Shown: one piece after another, positions 41,640 through 52,390 of the stretch
Position numbering within the stretch: the first letter of the stretch is position 1
Layout of the letters: the number at the start of each line of letters is the position of its first letter
Assembly: GCA_949752745.1 (NCBI GenBank)
Contig: OX457029.1
Span: 15,749,956-15,813,955, forward strand
Direction: 5' to 3'
From: Protula sp. h YS-2021
Taxonomy: Eukaryota; Annelida; Polychaeta; Sabellida; Serpulidae
Length of the DNA stretch: 64,000 nucleotides
Notes under the pieces: generated by a model
The model's input: only the letters and a program-made list of their open reading frames with translations
What the model was told of the DNA's origin: nothing
The model's database searches: none
Translations under genes and position numbers: made by a program

Positions 41640-44545
41640 CGTGTATTGAGCATATGTCATTCGCCTCTGACAAGCGCGTGTAATGAACTTAGCTGTATGT
41701 TTTTCTTGTCCACCATACAGCGGACCATACATCCTTGGTCGAAGTCCTACAGATCACTCAATAGGTACTCCCGCAGTTTTATTTTTCATTTTCCCCAACA
41801 CTTTCTTGTTCCCAGTGGAATGTAGGAAATGATCCTTTGGATGATCACTTGTATCAAAACCATGACTATCCTGTTTGCATATCCTTGTAAATGTCTCTGG
41901 CCGGTATGTCATAACACAAAATGTCTCTGTCATTGAACAACAGTTGGCCTAAGAATGCTTCTTCTTCCTGCAATTGCAGTGATAATCATACATGACCCAA
42001 TCTGAATGGGTTTGTTCAGCACCAGATTCGACTTGAGACAGTGTACAGCTGTCAAATCATCATTGAAAATGCGGAATTGGTAAAATGTAGGCTTGGCCAC
42101 CAGGTTTTTTAAACGTTCCTCATTGTGAACCCATTCTACATTGATTCGCTTTCTCACATTTTCCGTGGTTTTGCCAGATATGGCATTATTCATCAATTTG
42201 CAAAAGTCTTTTAAAAATGTTTTTTTTTGGCCATTTTTCTCTTCTCTGTGTTAACGTCTATATATTTAACTAGCCATTTACTCTGCTGGAACACAATGGC
42301 TCGGGCACTTTCAGCCCAAGAGTTACATATTGCTGTAAATTTTGAAAATGCACTACATACTTTTCCTTGTCACTGAGATTGAGAATCAACTTTTCTGAAG
42401 GTTTATATTTCAATCCCAAATGTGTTCTCAGGGTCTCACTGTATTCGGACAATTCACTGATTCGAACCGTTTTCTTCTCAGGAGCCACTAGATAGTCACT
42501 ATGTTGATCATGGATATGTCAGATCTACCTCTAAAATATATCCCGTCTCAGCATCTTTGCTCACGTTCATATAGTCCAGAGATTCCTGATCTTTCACCCA
42601 TGCAAATCCACAGTCTGGCAAACTCTGTGACATACTCCACCCATAGACATTGTTGGCGTCAAAGTACATGATGTAGTTTGTTAACTTGTTCACATGATAA
42701 TCTGGAATGTAGGAGTTGTTAGCGTTGTGGGTAATCACTGAAATACCTTCTCGCAGACCTTGCTCTACCATTTGATACATATCAATGTCATCTATAAATT
42801 CCAATTGAACCTTTGTATGTTTCATCATAACGTCCCATGTCAAACCCGATGCTGTATAGTAATGAGCAGGATGCAATTCATACATACCATGGCATATATT
42901 TGTAAAAATTTCAAGCACATCTGCCCACAGCAACACATCTGTTTTTCAGGCAGAGATCATGATACTCTCCAGAGTTCTTGCAGTAGAATACATTCCAAAC
43001 CCGTTGTGTATGAGCGTAATCCTCACCACTAATTCCTTCTTCAGACAATTGATTATAAAAGACCTTTTGTGGTAAAAGCTTGGTTTCTGCAGACTTGGAA
43101 GGTTCATCAACATAATCATATTAATACAATCCTTTTCTCAAAAATTAACTCTTGCTGCTGCTTGTCACGCACATGAGCAGCCATATTCTGAAGCTTGTAT
43201 TTGTCCTCAGCCAAGTTGGCTACTAATTTTTGTAATGATGCTCCCATGAATTGATAGGAGATGATGAATTTTAGACTACCCATGGTAATCGCAATGTACT
43301 TTTCAACATTGTTAAATTTTCCTATACTCTCCATAAGAAGACAACTGTCATATCCTCGTAGCTTGTGCAATATGACAGGGATAACGAATGAATCCTGCTT
43401 TCCTAGCTGATCCTTTCTTAAGCGAAACTGCAGGTTCTATTCACTATGATCTGCTCCACAGTTCCACTGATGTGATCATGATCTCGCACGCAATCCACTA
43501 CCATCAACCCATGGCAAATGTAACAATGAGTAGCTTGAGCAAACTGTTTCTTATCCTAAGCAGTTATTTCAATGGGTTTGGGTTGCTCAATCGATACACA
43601 GTGTGATTACGTTCATCCACCATATGTTGTAGAAATGTATAGATAGCAGTAAAGTAGAGGATCAAGCTTCTCATATTCGCTAACGACAACATAGGCAAAA
43701 CTATTAGCTTTGTGATGTTGGTAACATTCACTCTCCTGTTTCTCTGTATAGCAATCAAAGTCAGCATAAATGACATAGGGTACCTTTTGTTTTTTCGCAA
43801 TGCCCTTGAATCGAATGAGTGTATCCTCTGGAAATGATAATCGTTGTGCTCCATGCTTCCCACAAACTTTTCGATGTTTGTCTAAAAGGTCTTGTCCGAT
43901 AAACCCATCCAAATAACTGGAGCAGTAAAACTTTTTACCACGATACTTCCGACACTTCATTAATCGACTAAAGTTCTTAATAAAGCAATAATGTCTCTTC
44001 TCATTGTCACTGATAAGCAGTAAGTTAATTCCAATATTATTTTCATGTTGACTCATGCGACTTGTGTGGATAGGTACCAGAACTTGATTTTCCCAACTAA
44101 AAACATTGATAGCCATGTTGTTCATCTTCTCAAATTTAGGAATTTAATGAACTGGTGTTGGAAATGTAATATTGTCCGCATTCAGCTCATATTCAAACGG
44201 TTGATACTTGTATACTGAACTTACATTGTCATTCATCGGACTGCACTAATATAGACTGAGCTAATATAGACCATAGGAAGCACTTGTTGTCTGTGTTCTT
44301 GATGTTGATAGCACCCTTGGTATTATTTGTCTTCTTTGTCAACTCAATGTAGCTGGAGGTTTATAACGGTTCTAATGTGGCTGTATGAACTTTAGTCTAA
44401 GAATCTTATCCAACACCCATCCAGATCCTTGGCGTTCATGCTCATCAAACTTGTTGAACAAATCCTTGAATGCGTTTGCCAATGATTATCAATAGCTCTT
44501 TCAATGAATGCTCTAAAAGTTTGAGTGCTCAGATGAGTATTTTCA
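41640..44545 (-). pseudogene. Polinton protein-primed DNA polymerase B, broken and lacking motif C
   Basis: Read from 44545 down: an N-terminal region (SGWVLDKILRL, SSYIELTKK), an SRMSQHENNIGINLLLI block, exonuclease motif I (IYADFDC, 43770s), motif II (LRGYDS, 43360s), motif III region (FIISYQFMGASLQKLV), polymerase motif A region (YFDANNVYGWSMSQ, 42670s), motif B (MNNAISGKTTENVRKRIN, 42190s), and a C-terminal tail (DTSDHPKDHF, GLRPRMYG). The stretch that should hold motif C (YxDTD) between about 41990 and 41930 is deleted. A likely N-terminal piece survives on the far side of the nested BEL/Pao element at 48788-49081. Confidence 0.85.
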
Positions 44546-44552
44546 AAATTCG

Positions 44553-46099
44553 ATGGTGTCTGTATTTAACGATGTTCTCTTGCAGGGACCAGACTTGACA
44601 AATTCTCTGATCGGAGTGTTGTGCCGATTCAGACTGGAACCCATATGCTTCATGTGCGATGTGGAGAAAATGTTTTATATGTTCCATGTCAATCCAGAGC
44701 ATCGCGATTACTTACGTTTTCTGTGGTTCAAAAGTGGTGATGTTAATGGCGAAATAGTGGAGTACAGAATGACTGTGCATTTCTTCGGATCTGTAAGCTC
44801 ACCAAGTTGTTCAAATTTTGGCTTCAAATATATATATCTGAGTTTTCAGAAAGATACGGCCAAGTGACGACGGATTTTATTACATCAGACTTCTATGTCG
44901 ATGACGGATTGAAATCTGTTGCAGACGAGAAATTGGCTGTCGAATGGATTCCCAGTAGCATAAACATGTGCAAAGAAGGAGGTCTAAAGTTACACAAGTT
45001 TCTGTCGAATTCCGCTGCAGTGATGAACAAAATTCCGATCGAATATCGAGCCAAAGGTACTGACAAATTAGATTTGCTACAGAAAGATTTACCAACTGAA
45101 CGTGAGCTAGGAATTCGTTGGTGCTTGAAAAGTGACACCTTTCAGTATCATGTCATGACACAAGACAAACCAACCATGAGACGAGGTATCTTGGCAACAG
45201 TCAGTTCCATATATGATCCATTGGGATTTGCAGCTCCTTTCACATTTTTATGGAAACAGCTATTGCAAGAACTTTGCAGGGAGCAAAAATCCTGGAATGA
45301 TGAGATTAGCGCAGAACTTCAAGAACGGTGGGTCAAGTGGGAAAATGATGCAAGGAAATTAGAAGATCTACGCATTTCCAGATGCGCTAAACCTAAAGAC
45401 TTCGGATTAGTAGTTATCACTAAACTGCACCATTTTGCCGATGCTAGCTCAGTAGGCTACGCTGCCTGCTCTTATTTAAGACTGGAAAATGACAAAGGCG
45501 ATGTTTCTGTGTCCTTTCTTTTAGGTAAAGCCAGAGTCGCGCCCCATAAGTTTATGACAATCCCGCATCTCGAACTGACAGCAGCTTTGATTACGGTGAA
45601 ACTTAGTAAGTTCCTCAACACAGAACAGAAACTGACTGATGTGAAGAATAGCACTGTGACGTTGTCTTACATAGCTAATGACGCCGGAAGGTTTCATATT
45701 TTTGTATCAAACAGGGTAGATAAGATCAGAGATTTTACAGATGTTGACCAGTGGCTCTATGTCCCCACCGACAAGAATCCTGCTGATCTTGCATCCCGGG
45801 GCATAGTCATTGATGAAACTTTCCAGACTTCTGCATGGCTCAATGGGCCTACCTTTTTACGCGATCCCGAATTTCAGTTACCATGTTCCAGCGGTCTGAA
45901 GACGTGCGATCCTGAAGTGAAGAATGCTCAAGCCTTTGCAGCCATCTCAAGCCAACCAAAACTCATTGATAGAGGTTTTGTCGCCAAATTTTCTAGTTTC
46001 AAGAAACCGATACGGGTGGTTGCAATTTGTCTCAAGTTTGGGCGATTCTTAAAGTCAAAACTTGATCAGAAGCAAAGCCGCGCAAAGAAAAGAAAGTAA
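44553..46099 (+). pseudogene. BEL/Pao reverse transcriptase and RNase H
   Basis: The first frame (44553-44867) starts at the conserved [14 protein letters not shown] block and has [21 protein letters not shown]. After a frameshift near 44830 a 430-codon frame (to 46099) has the catalytic SDFYVDDGLKS box, the fingers-to-connection block GIRWCLKSD, RGILATVSSIYDPLGFAAP, and RNase H with HHFADASSVGYAA and HLELTAALI. This order is diagnostic of the Pao/BEL group. The long second frame suggests fairly recent activity compared with the Polinton around it. Confidence 0.88.
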
Positions 46100-47440
46100 T
46101 TTGACTTTGTATTCCTCTATTAATGTTGCTAATTTGCAGGGATCCAAGAAGATTATTGTGAAATCTGTTCAAAACGATTTCTTTGCAGATGACATTCACG
46201 CATTAAAGGCTGGAAAGAATGTTGCCAAAAGCTGTATACTTTAAAATCTAGATTGCTTTTTAGATGAAGAAGAGATTGCTACAGTTGGAGGTAGACTAAA
46301 AAACAGTGACTTGCATTTTAGTGAAAAGCACCCGACTTTACTGCCCAAAGACAGCCATGTATCAAACTTATTATAGGCCATTTTCATGAAGCTGTTGCAC
46401 ATCAGGGAAAAGGTATAACCATAAATAGAATAAGGTCACACGGTTACTGGATAGTGAACATAAACTCTATGGTAGCACATCAAATTGCCCAATGCGTTAT
46501 TTGCAGGAAAGTAAGAAGTAGTTTTCAAGGTCAAAAATGGCCGATTTACCATTGACAGAGTACTGGAGTCAGCTCCGTTTGAGTTTTCTGCAGTTGATTA
46601 TTTTGGGCCATTCATAGTTGTAGATAGACGTAAAGAACTTAAGCGTTATGGCGTTCTCTTTACTTGCTTACAGTCCAGAGCAGTTCACATCGAAGATGCA
46701 AATTCGTTAACCACCGACTCTTTCATAAACGCACTCAGAAGATTTTTGAATATTAGGGGCCCACTTCGACTTCTCAGGTGTGACCAAGGAACAAATTTCA
46801 TCGGTGCAAAACGAGAGCTAAGAAACTGAATTTCGTGTATTGATGAGAGTACTATTAGAGAATTTTTGAAGAAGCATGATTGTGATTTCGAATTTCGATT
46901 CAACACTCCAACAGCAAGTCACATGACAGGGGTGTGGGAGCGACTCATACGAAGTACTCGAAGTGTTTTGAATGTGCTGCTCTTTTAGCATAGCAAACAG
47001 TTAGACGATGAGTCTCTTCGTACATTCTTATGTGAAGTGATGTCAGTGTTGAATAGTCGCCCCTTGACAGTGCAAAACATAAATGATCCGAATTCTCTCA
47101 CACCGTTATCCCCAAACAATCTTATTATAATGAAATCAAATGTTGTTTTACCCCCACCAGGAGAATTTCAACACAACGATGTATATTCTCTAAAGCGTTG
47201 GCGAAGGGTGCAATATTTGGTAGAGCAGTTCTGGGGTAGGTGGAGAAAAGAATATCTCCAAAATCTACAGGTAAGATCCAAATGGAGGAGGGAAAGGCGA
47301 AATTTAAAGACAGGTGATATTGTCTTAATTAAAGACGAAAATGTTCCGCGTAATATGTGGAATTTAGCACGGGTGATTAAAACGTTTGTTTCCGATGACA
47401 AGCTTATGTTGAATTGCAAGTGGGTGATCGATGCTTAGAT
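46100..47440 (+). pseudogene. BEL/Pao integrase, frameshifted
   Basis: Pieces in sequence: an HHCC-type zinc region (GHFHEAVAHQGK...QCVICRK, about 46375-46510), a core with VDYFGPF (first Asp, 46590s), LRCDQGTNFIGA (second Asp, 46775-46810) and the Glu in GVWERLIRS (46930-46960), and a C-terminal DNA-binding part open from 47037 to 47438 (MMSVLNSRPLTV, then WGRWRKEYL and GDIVLIKDENVPR). Stops near 46380, 46828 and 46989 break it. RPVHKLVLL, the usual pol end, follows near 47480. Confidence 0.82.
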
Positions 47441-47586
47441 AATAAAGGCAGACGGTCAAATACAAGTATTCTTGTTAGGCCTGTCCATAAATTAGTTCTA
47501 CTTGTTGAATCTAAATGTATCTGGGGCTAGGTTCCGGGGTATTGCCCACCAAGGAGACGTTCACAATATTTGTTTGTACACATTTT

Positions 47587-48780
47587 GTTACGAGTCACGT
47601 TTGTGAGTTGTTTGAGTTTTATGATTTCATAAAATAGTGTGACTTTTGTGATGTGAAAAATGCTTTGTGATTATTGTGATTTCATGAAATGTTTTTGCGA
47701 CTTGTAAAATTAAAATTGTTTTCATGAGGTTAAATAATATCTATTAATAAATTGTGAACACTAAGATAAAATCTAAATAATACCGGAATTAATGTAATAC
47801 GGGAAGGACTGTAATTTTCGAATATTCGAATATTCGACAACCCCCACCGCGGTCCCACCCTTAAACCCTCTCGGTATTGGGACCGTGGCTTTGGTTGGGA
47901 GTTGCCCCTGCTGGAGAGCGCAGCCCAAAAAGTAGCTTACCGGAATCTCGCAAAGTCGGAACATATATAGTGATATAGATGTCGTGAATTGTGGTGTGTA
48001 AGTCATTACTGTGTTAAAACTTAAGTGCTGTTATTGTCGTGAATTGTGGTGTGTAAGTCATTACTGTGTTAAAACAAGTGCTGTAATTCATGATAAAGCA
48101 AATGTTTTTAGTTGTGAAATTAATTTCATTAATTTAGGAAGCCATGTAAAGAATGAATTCCATGTCATTCTTTGTTTTATTTGACATATTATTTGATTTG
48201 TGACAAATTTTGTGAAACATGCGGTTCGTCGTTGTTTGACAATTTTTTGGGTGCCTTGATAAAAGCCCGCGATTTTAAAGGGCTAAGGTTGACTGATTTT
48301 CCGCCCTTTTGCGCTTTCAGCTACTATAAAAGAGCTGAATAACGCTCTTTTCATTAGTTAAAGTCTAGCCGCGGTCGCTGGTGGGCCGAATTCCGGGTTG
48401 TTTTTGGATTTAAATTTAAAGTCTTACACAGGGCAAAATAGGTAAGAAATTACTTTAATAAATTTGTCTTTGTTTGTCTTAATAATAATATGATATAAAA
48501 TGAAATTTTTATTCAAAGAATGAATTACAAGGGAGAACTGAAAATATGCGTGGTTGTGTATTTTACACACCATTTTCCTGTATTTGTAACTCGGCTCTGC
48601 TTAAGCAGAATCTTTTAAGCATCGATTGAAAACACGATTCTAATATTGTTCTTTTTTTATTTTATTATTGTAGTTTCACGGAATCAAAGAGGGAAATAAA
48701 AATGTAATTTAAGAAATTCTTCTCGTTAAAACCCCTTGTGGTTTTAGTCAATAAACCAGTAATATCTGCCGCCACGCTGC
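47587..48780 (+). repeat. Probable 3' LTR of the BEL/Pao element
   Basis: The sequence after pol begins TGTTACGAGTCACG (47587) and includes a TATA-like CTACTATAAAAGAGC at about 48318-48332, as expected inside an LTR. A 40 bp segment (GTCGTGAATTGTGGTGTGTA...) is tandemly duplicated at 47981 and 48034. The right border is set only by where Polinton coding sequence resumes near 48788, so it may be off by tens of bases. No second LTR is present to confirm the ends. Confidence 0.5.
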
Positions 48781-48787
48781 TATTATG

Positions 48788-49081
48788 TTAGAATATAAGT
48801 CCTGATCCTATATCTAAATCATTCACAATATCGCTAATTCTGGTTACTATAGTGACATCGTATTGCATCCCAGCATTGGCTGTTGCTACACGCTCTCTTC
48901 GAGCACATGTAGCTGTGACAATACGTTGGCCAATAATGTATAACAGCATCACACCACAAACATGGTGAGTATGAAGGACTTTTACCTTAATAAGCCCAGT
49001 ATGATGCTTGACGAAGATATCCGCAGCTGTAGTAGTAGCAATAAATTGGCAAATTCTTTGGAATATCCCTTTATTAGCCAC
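48788..49081 (-). pseudogene. Probable 5' coding piece of the Polinton polymerase gene
   Basis: The minus-strand frame is open for 97 codons and ends ...TRISDIVNDLDIGSG close to the BEL/Pao right border. It starts downstream of an inward TATA box, and it is on the same strand as the polymerase and in line with its N-terminus beyond the nested element. The frame begins at a GTG, not ATG. It may be polymerase B N-terminus or a separate small Polinton gene. Confidence 0.4.
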
Positions 49082-49140
49082 TGAGAGTACTCAGATTGAT
49101 TTACTGATAAGCAGTGATGTTCTGATTGGTTTGCACTCCC

Positions 49141-49147
49141 TTATATA
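49141..49147 (-). promoter_or_regulatory. Inward TATA box at the right end of the Polinton
   Basis: TGCTATATAAGGG on the minus strand, about 25 bp inside the right end repeat, pointing toward the polymerase gene. It mirrors the TATATAAGG at 35168. Confidence 0.55.
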
Positions 49148-49169
49148 GCAAAATCTGAACCTTTCTGGT

Positions 49170-49330
49170 CGGGGGGGGGGTCTAAAAACCAAAGTTGTTC
49201 GGAACTGTCTGAAACGTGTAAATATGCAAACATGTCAATTAGTAGGGGGGAGGGGACATGAGGGTCAAAAACCCAAAGTTGTTCAGAATTGTCTGAAACG
49301 TGTGAATATGCAAAAATCTCAATTGGACGG
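49170..49330 (-). repeat. Right end repeat: two units inverted relative to 34960-35130
   Basis: Units at about 49171-49231 and 49262-49326 read on the minus strand as AATTGA.ATTTTTGCATAT, CACACGTTTCAGACAATTCTG and AACAACTTTGG, the same order as at the left end. One unit has the perfect TTCAGACAATTCTGAA; the other has two changes (TTCAGACAGTTCCGAA). A G run (C run on the minus strand) lies beside each pair, as on the left. Confidence 0.75.
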
Positions 49331-49356
49331 GGTGTCGGTGGTTTGACTTCACATTC

Positions 49357-49923
49357 GTGGGAATGTTGGTGGCTCACTCCTTGTGTGTAGGGCGTGTTCT
49401 CTCTCTCAGTCTGCATAACCGTTTCACATTGGTTACATCAAGTACAGATTGGGAAATTCATGAACCGCTCACCTTCAAGCGAATTGAACACATCGTTCAA
49501 GATGCACAACTTGATGACTTTGTCTCCGTTGAAGATGTTGATGTCCCAGGCAGAAATTCAAAACCGTATCCATGCAGGCTGTTAATGTATGAACTCTATC
49601 AAGAGTCCAGGAGAAGTTAGATATGCTGCGCTCCAATCACCTTCAACTCTACAGTGGTGAAAGGATGGCGGTTACAGGCGATTGAAGAGGCATAGTTGGA
49701 GCAAACTACAATTTTATGCCTGGGACGTTGTCGACCTTCGAGACAGGAAGAAGAGCAGTACCCGTTTTGGACCATACATTACGCCAATTCCTACAGCTCG
49801 ATATTTGAGCAGTTTGAGTATTTTCTGAAAGAGGACAGGTGTATGAGCACCCAATGCCCACACATGCTGTGTACATCATGCGTGTTTTGCAAGAAACGGG
49901 CACTACTTTACCACCTGTCCTGA
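49357..49923 (+). pseudogene. Unrecognised coding-like remnant outside the Polinton right end
   Basis: The plus-strand frame 49357-49620 (87 codons) contains SSTDWEIHEPLTFKRIEHIV and ends in YPCRLLMYELYQESRR. After stops, coding-like sequence goes on to 49923, with a Cys-rich end (CPHMLCTSCVFCKK). Compositional bias is protein-like, but no family was recognised. Like the gene at 34063-34746, it points away from the Polinton and starts just beyond its end repeat. It may be cargo of the element or unrelated DNA. Confidence 0.3.
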
Positions 49924-50131
49924 GTGCATGGTTTTGATCACCTACCAATGGGTACCAATTTTCAATGGGTACCAATGCAAAACGGAAGAACATAGAATAA
50001 TCTTTAACTAAAACAAACTAAAATAAGCCACGGTCCTTTTCAGGACCACAAACTGCTGTGAAATAGGCGCTAAATCTGTCGTAAACTGATGTAAAAGATC
50101 CAAGCAGGGGTAGGTAAACGTATGGTCAATT

Positions 50132-50422
50132 TTAAATGTTCTCCCCGGACAGAGTGCTCAGACGGGATGCGATTACCTTTGAGCACGATTTTTGGACGCT
50201 TAGAGGGATGAACAAGTACCATTCATAGGCAGCGAAGTACCACGCCCCTTGAGTTTGAACCAAATATGCGGACAAGCCGCATAAAAAGACGAAAGATCCG
50301 CCGCCTCTTCTGAATGACTGTCCGCTGTAATCCTCTGCCCGCAAGCCAATTCTCGAAAGATGCAAGCAACTAATACTGTCTACGAGTTTGTTCTTTCCAC
50401 TTGAGATATATTTTGCACACAA
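50132..50422 (-). pseudogene. DIRS tyrosine recombinase, C-terminal part
   Basis: The 96-codon frame contains GLRAEDYSGQSFRRGGGSF, where the family has H-S-F-R-R-G; the His is replaced by Gln while Arg is kept. It also contains QGAWYFAAYEWYL, where the last conserved Tyr region acts as the nucleophile. The N-terminal half with the first catalytic Arg is not seen, so the enzyme is incomplete and carries a substitution at a catalytic position. Confidence 0.75.
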
Positions 50423-50561
50423 TTCACATTAAAATAGTACAAGTAATTAAAACGTGTCTGAATGATTTACTTCCTGCTTCGTATACCACCGCGGTTGATA
50501 GTTGTAGCATTGCCGTGTTATCGATATACAGACTTAATTTAGAGTAAGCTAGTAGGGGTAC

Positions 50562-51226
50562 CTATCGTTGTGTGGCTAGAGTGGCAGCTGCAGCTTCCTT
50601 TGTGAGGATATGCGCTTTCTGAAGCTTCTCAAAGTTGCAAACCCAGCTAGTGTAGATCCAGTCGATGGCGCGTGATCCTTTCACCAGGGCCACTGCCTCG
50701 CCTATAGTGCTAGAATCAGTCACGATAATTGCGGCTTCGGGCGCCAACATTTTTAGGAAAAAAGAAGTGGGTGCATAAATCTAAAATAGGTTGGAGTGAA
50801 AGCTGCATATCGTGCGTAATATGGGCGCGGTGGTGTTGCTTTTTAGTGCGCTCATTCGGTCAACTAGTCCTCGTAATATGGGCCCAACTGAGTGCATAAC
50901 GCAAGCGACACCACTCAGTCGACCCACGAGCGCCTGGAGTTTTGATGCCTTTTTACGTTTGATTAGTATTCACGAAGAGTGGTGATGACATCTTTAAGCT
51001 TGCAACTGGAATACTGAGTTGACCATTCACCTAATCAATGCGAATACACGAGATTTTGGATTGGATAAACCCGTTTTTTCCACCTTATCGTAAATTCAAA
51101 GCGTTGAAGGAAGCCGAGTAAAACCTCTATTGCTAGTTTACATTCTTGTTTTGTTGGCGCAGATATGAAAAAATAGTCTAGGAAACAAATGACCGTATAC
51201 CCCGTTTGTGTAACATGCGCCAACAC
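50562..51226 (-). pseudogene. DIRS reverse transcriptase and RNase H remnants
   Basis: RT piece 51226-51035 reads VICFLDYFFISAPTKQEC, where the catalytic box expected as [FL]-x-D-D has Tyr in place of the second Asp, followed by a helix ending WKKRVYPIQNLVY. RNase H piece 50750-50562 reads LAPEAAIIVTDSSTIG with the first Asp, then GSRAIDWIYTSW and a KEAAAA helix. The sequence between them is damaged. Confidence 0.7.
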
Positions 51227-51748
51227 TTAGAAATGCACCAGAGTGGAGACGGGTATCTACCTATAGGTGTAATGTTTGTCATTTCCGAAACACCATTTTA
51301 AGTTTGTAGCCATTCTTGAACCCGCGCTTACGGCAGCGTGTCGGTATCCGTTTTAGATCTATTTTGGCCATGTACCATCCTTTATTAAGTTTACAGCTGT
51401 GTCTACGGTTGGAAAGCTTTGTTTAAGATTTGCATGGTCATTTAAACTGTTGCCTTGCGGTTGAGAACAGTCGCGTATTAAACGAACGCTGCCATCATCT
51501 TTAGGGACACAAGATATTGAGCTAGCAATCTCGGAGTTTCTAGTCGAGTTTAACGTATCTTTTTAAGTGTAGTTCTTTCTTTCTGTGTTCTTCATCTTGA
51601 AACCTGCTAGTGACTTAGGCTTTTTTACTGTTAGATAGGTCAACCGGCGCGCATGGTATTTCAGGGGTGATTATATCAAAGCCATTTTCAGTTCCGCTTG
51701 AGACAAAATCGCAGTCCGGATCGTTTTCCACTTCGGCTGTCCAGGTAG

Positions 51749-52379
51749 CTAAAGTTTCTTTAAGCGGGCTAGAGATGCATGTTTAAATGTGGCATTCGGG
51801 TATGATGCAAACGCGGGATTATTTACAGTCCCTGTTTTGGAACCTCGTTGTGATTGGAAGTTTTTGCAGATCTCCGTCCCAGTGGCGGAGCCCAAAGGGG
51901 CTCTAGCGCGTGGTGCGACAGATACATTGCAGTGTTTTAGAACGGTTGCGTTGACAAATGTGTCTGCAGACAGGTATTTTGAGCCTAGATGAAAACTGTC
52001 CTCTCCCAACGCTATCTGATCCGCGACCTGCTTTGTATTCTTGATCAGGGAGCATGAAATTTTCCTTAGGGTATGTGTGGAAGTATTCTCTGATTCTGAT
52101 GAAGTATTTCTTCAATGTGTTAGACGTGACTTCTGGAGGTGATGTGTGGCTCTGGTCTCTCGAACCATGGGAAGGTTCCTCCTTAATCTTGCCAGCTTCT
52201 GCAACGCTTTTCAGCTGCTGAATGGCTTTGGTTAGGGCAAGGGATTGGCTCATGGAAAGCTTGAGCTTTGAGATCAGGTTAGAGTCTATTTCCGCTAACA
52301 AATCCAGGTCATCAAGTTCTTCTTTAATTAACTTGTCAATTGTTCCTTGTCGAACATTCCTGTCAAGAAGATAGCTCAC
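51749..52379 (-). pseudogene. DIRS gag / N-terminal region remnants
   Basis: Two overlapping frames on the minus strand: 52379-51903 begins MSYLLDRNVRQGTIDKLIKE and has LSMSQSLALTKAIQQL; 52009-51749 has HLGSKYLSADTF and VNNPAFASYPN. They join by a frameshift near 52000. Position ahead of RT and the style of a helical, Ser/Thr-rich protein suggest gag. No zinc knuckle was seen. Confidence 0.5.
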
Positions 52380-52390
52380 AAATGTTCTTT

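Larger units (their letters stand above)
44546..48780 (+). mobile_element. BEL/Pao LTR retrotransposon fragment nested in the Polinton polymerase gene
   Basis: BEL/Pao pol in the order RT-RNase H-integrase runs on the plus strand from 44553 to 47440, followed by a probable 3' LTR (about 47587-48780). The 5' LTR, gag, protease and start of RT are missing; the left border at about 44546 abuts polymerase B coding sequence directly. This points to deletion of the 5' half after insertion. No target duplication can be read because the left end is lost. Confidence 0.8.
34960..49330. mobile_element. Degenerate Polinton/Maverick, about 14.4 kb including a nested BEL/Pao element
   Basis: Inverted repeat pairs mark the two ends. 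Between them lie remnants of the characteristic Polinton gene set: retroviral-type integrase (36884-37150, +), A32-like packaging ATPase (37336-37922, +), minor capsid (38551-39341, +), a glycine-rich small virion-type protein (39353-39680, +), major capsid protein (39690-40925, +), adenovirus-type protease (40945-41596, +) and protein-primed DNA polymerase B (44545-41640, -). All are broken by stops and frameshifts. Polintons are self-synthesising DNA transposons related to adintoviruses. No 6 bp target duplication was found, so outer limits are approximate. Confidence 0.85.
50110..52390 (-). mobile_element. Degenerate DIRS-like retroelement with tyrosine recombinase
   Basis: Minus-strand order is a gag/N-terminal region (52379-51749), RT (51226-51035), RNase H (50750-50562) and tyrosine recombinase (50422-50132). 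A tyrosine recombinase in place of an integrase, in this order, defines DIRS-like elements. All parts are broken by stops and deletions. Split or inverted terminal repeats typical of DIRS were not found. Confidence 0.75.
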
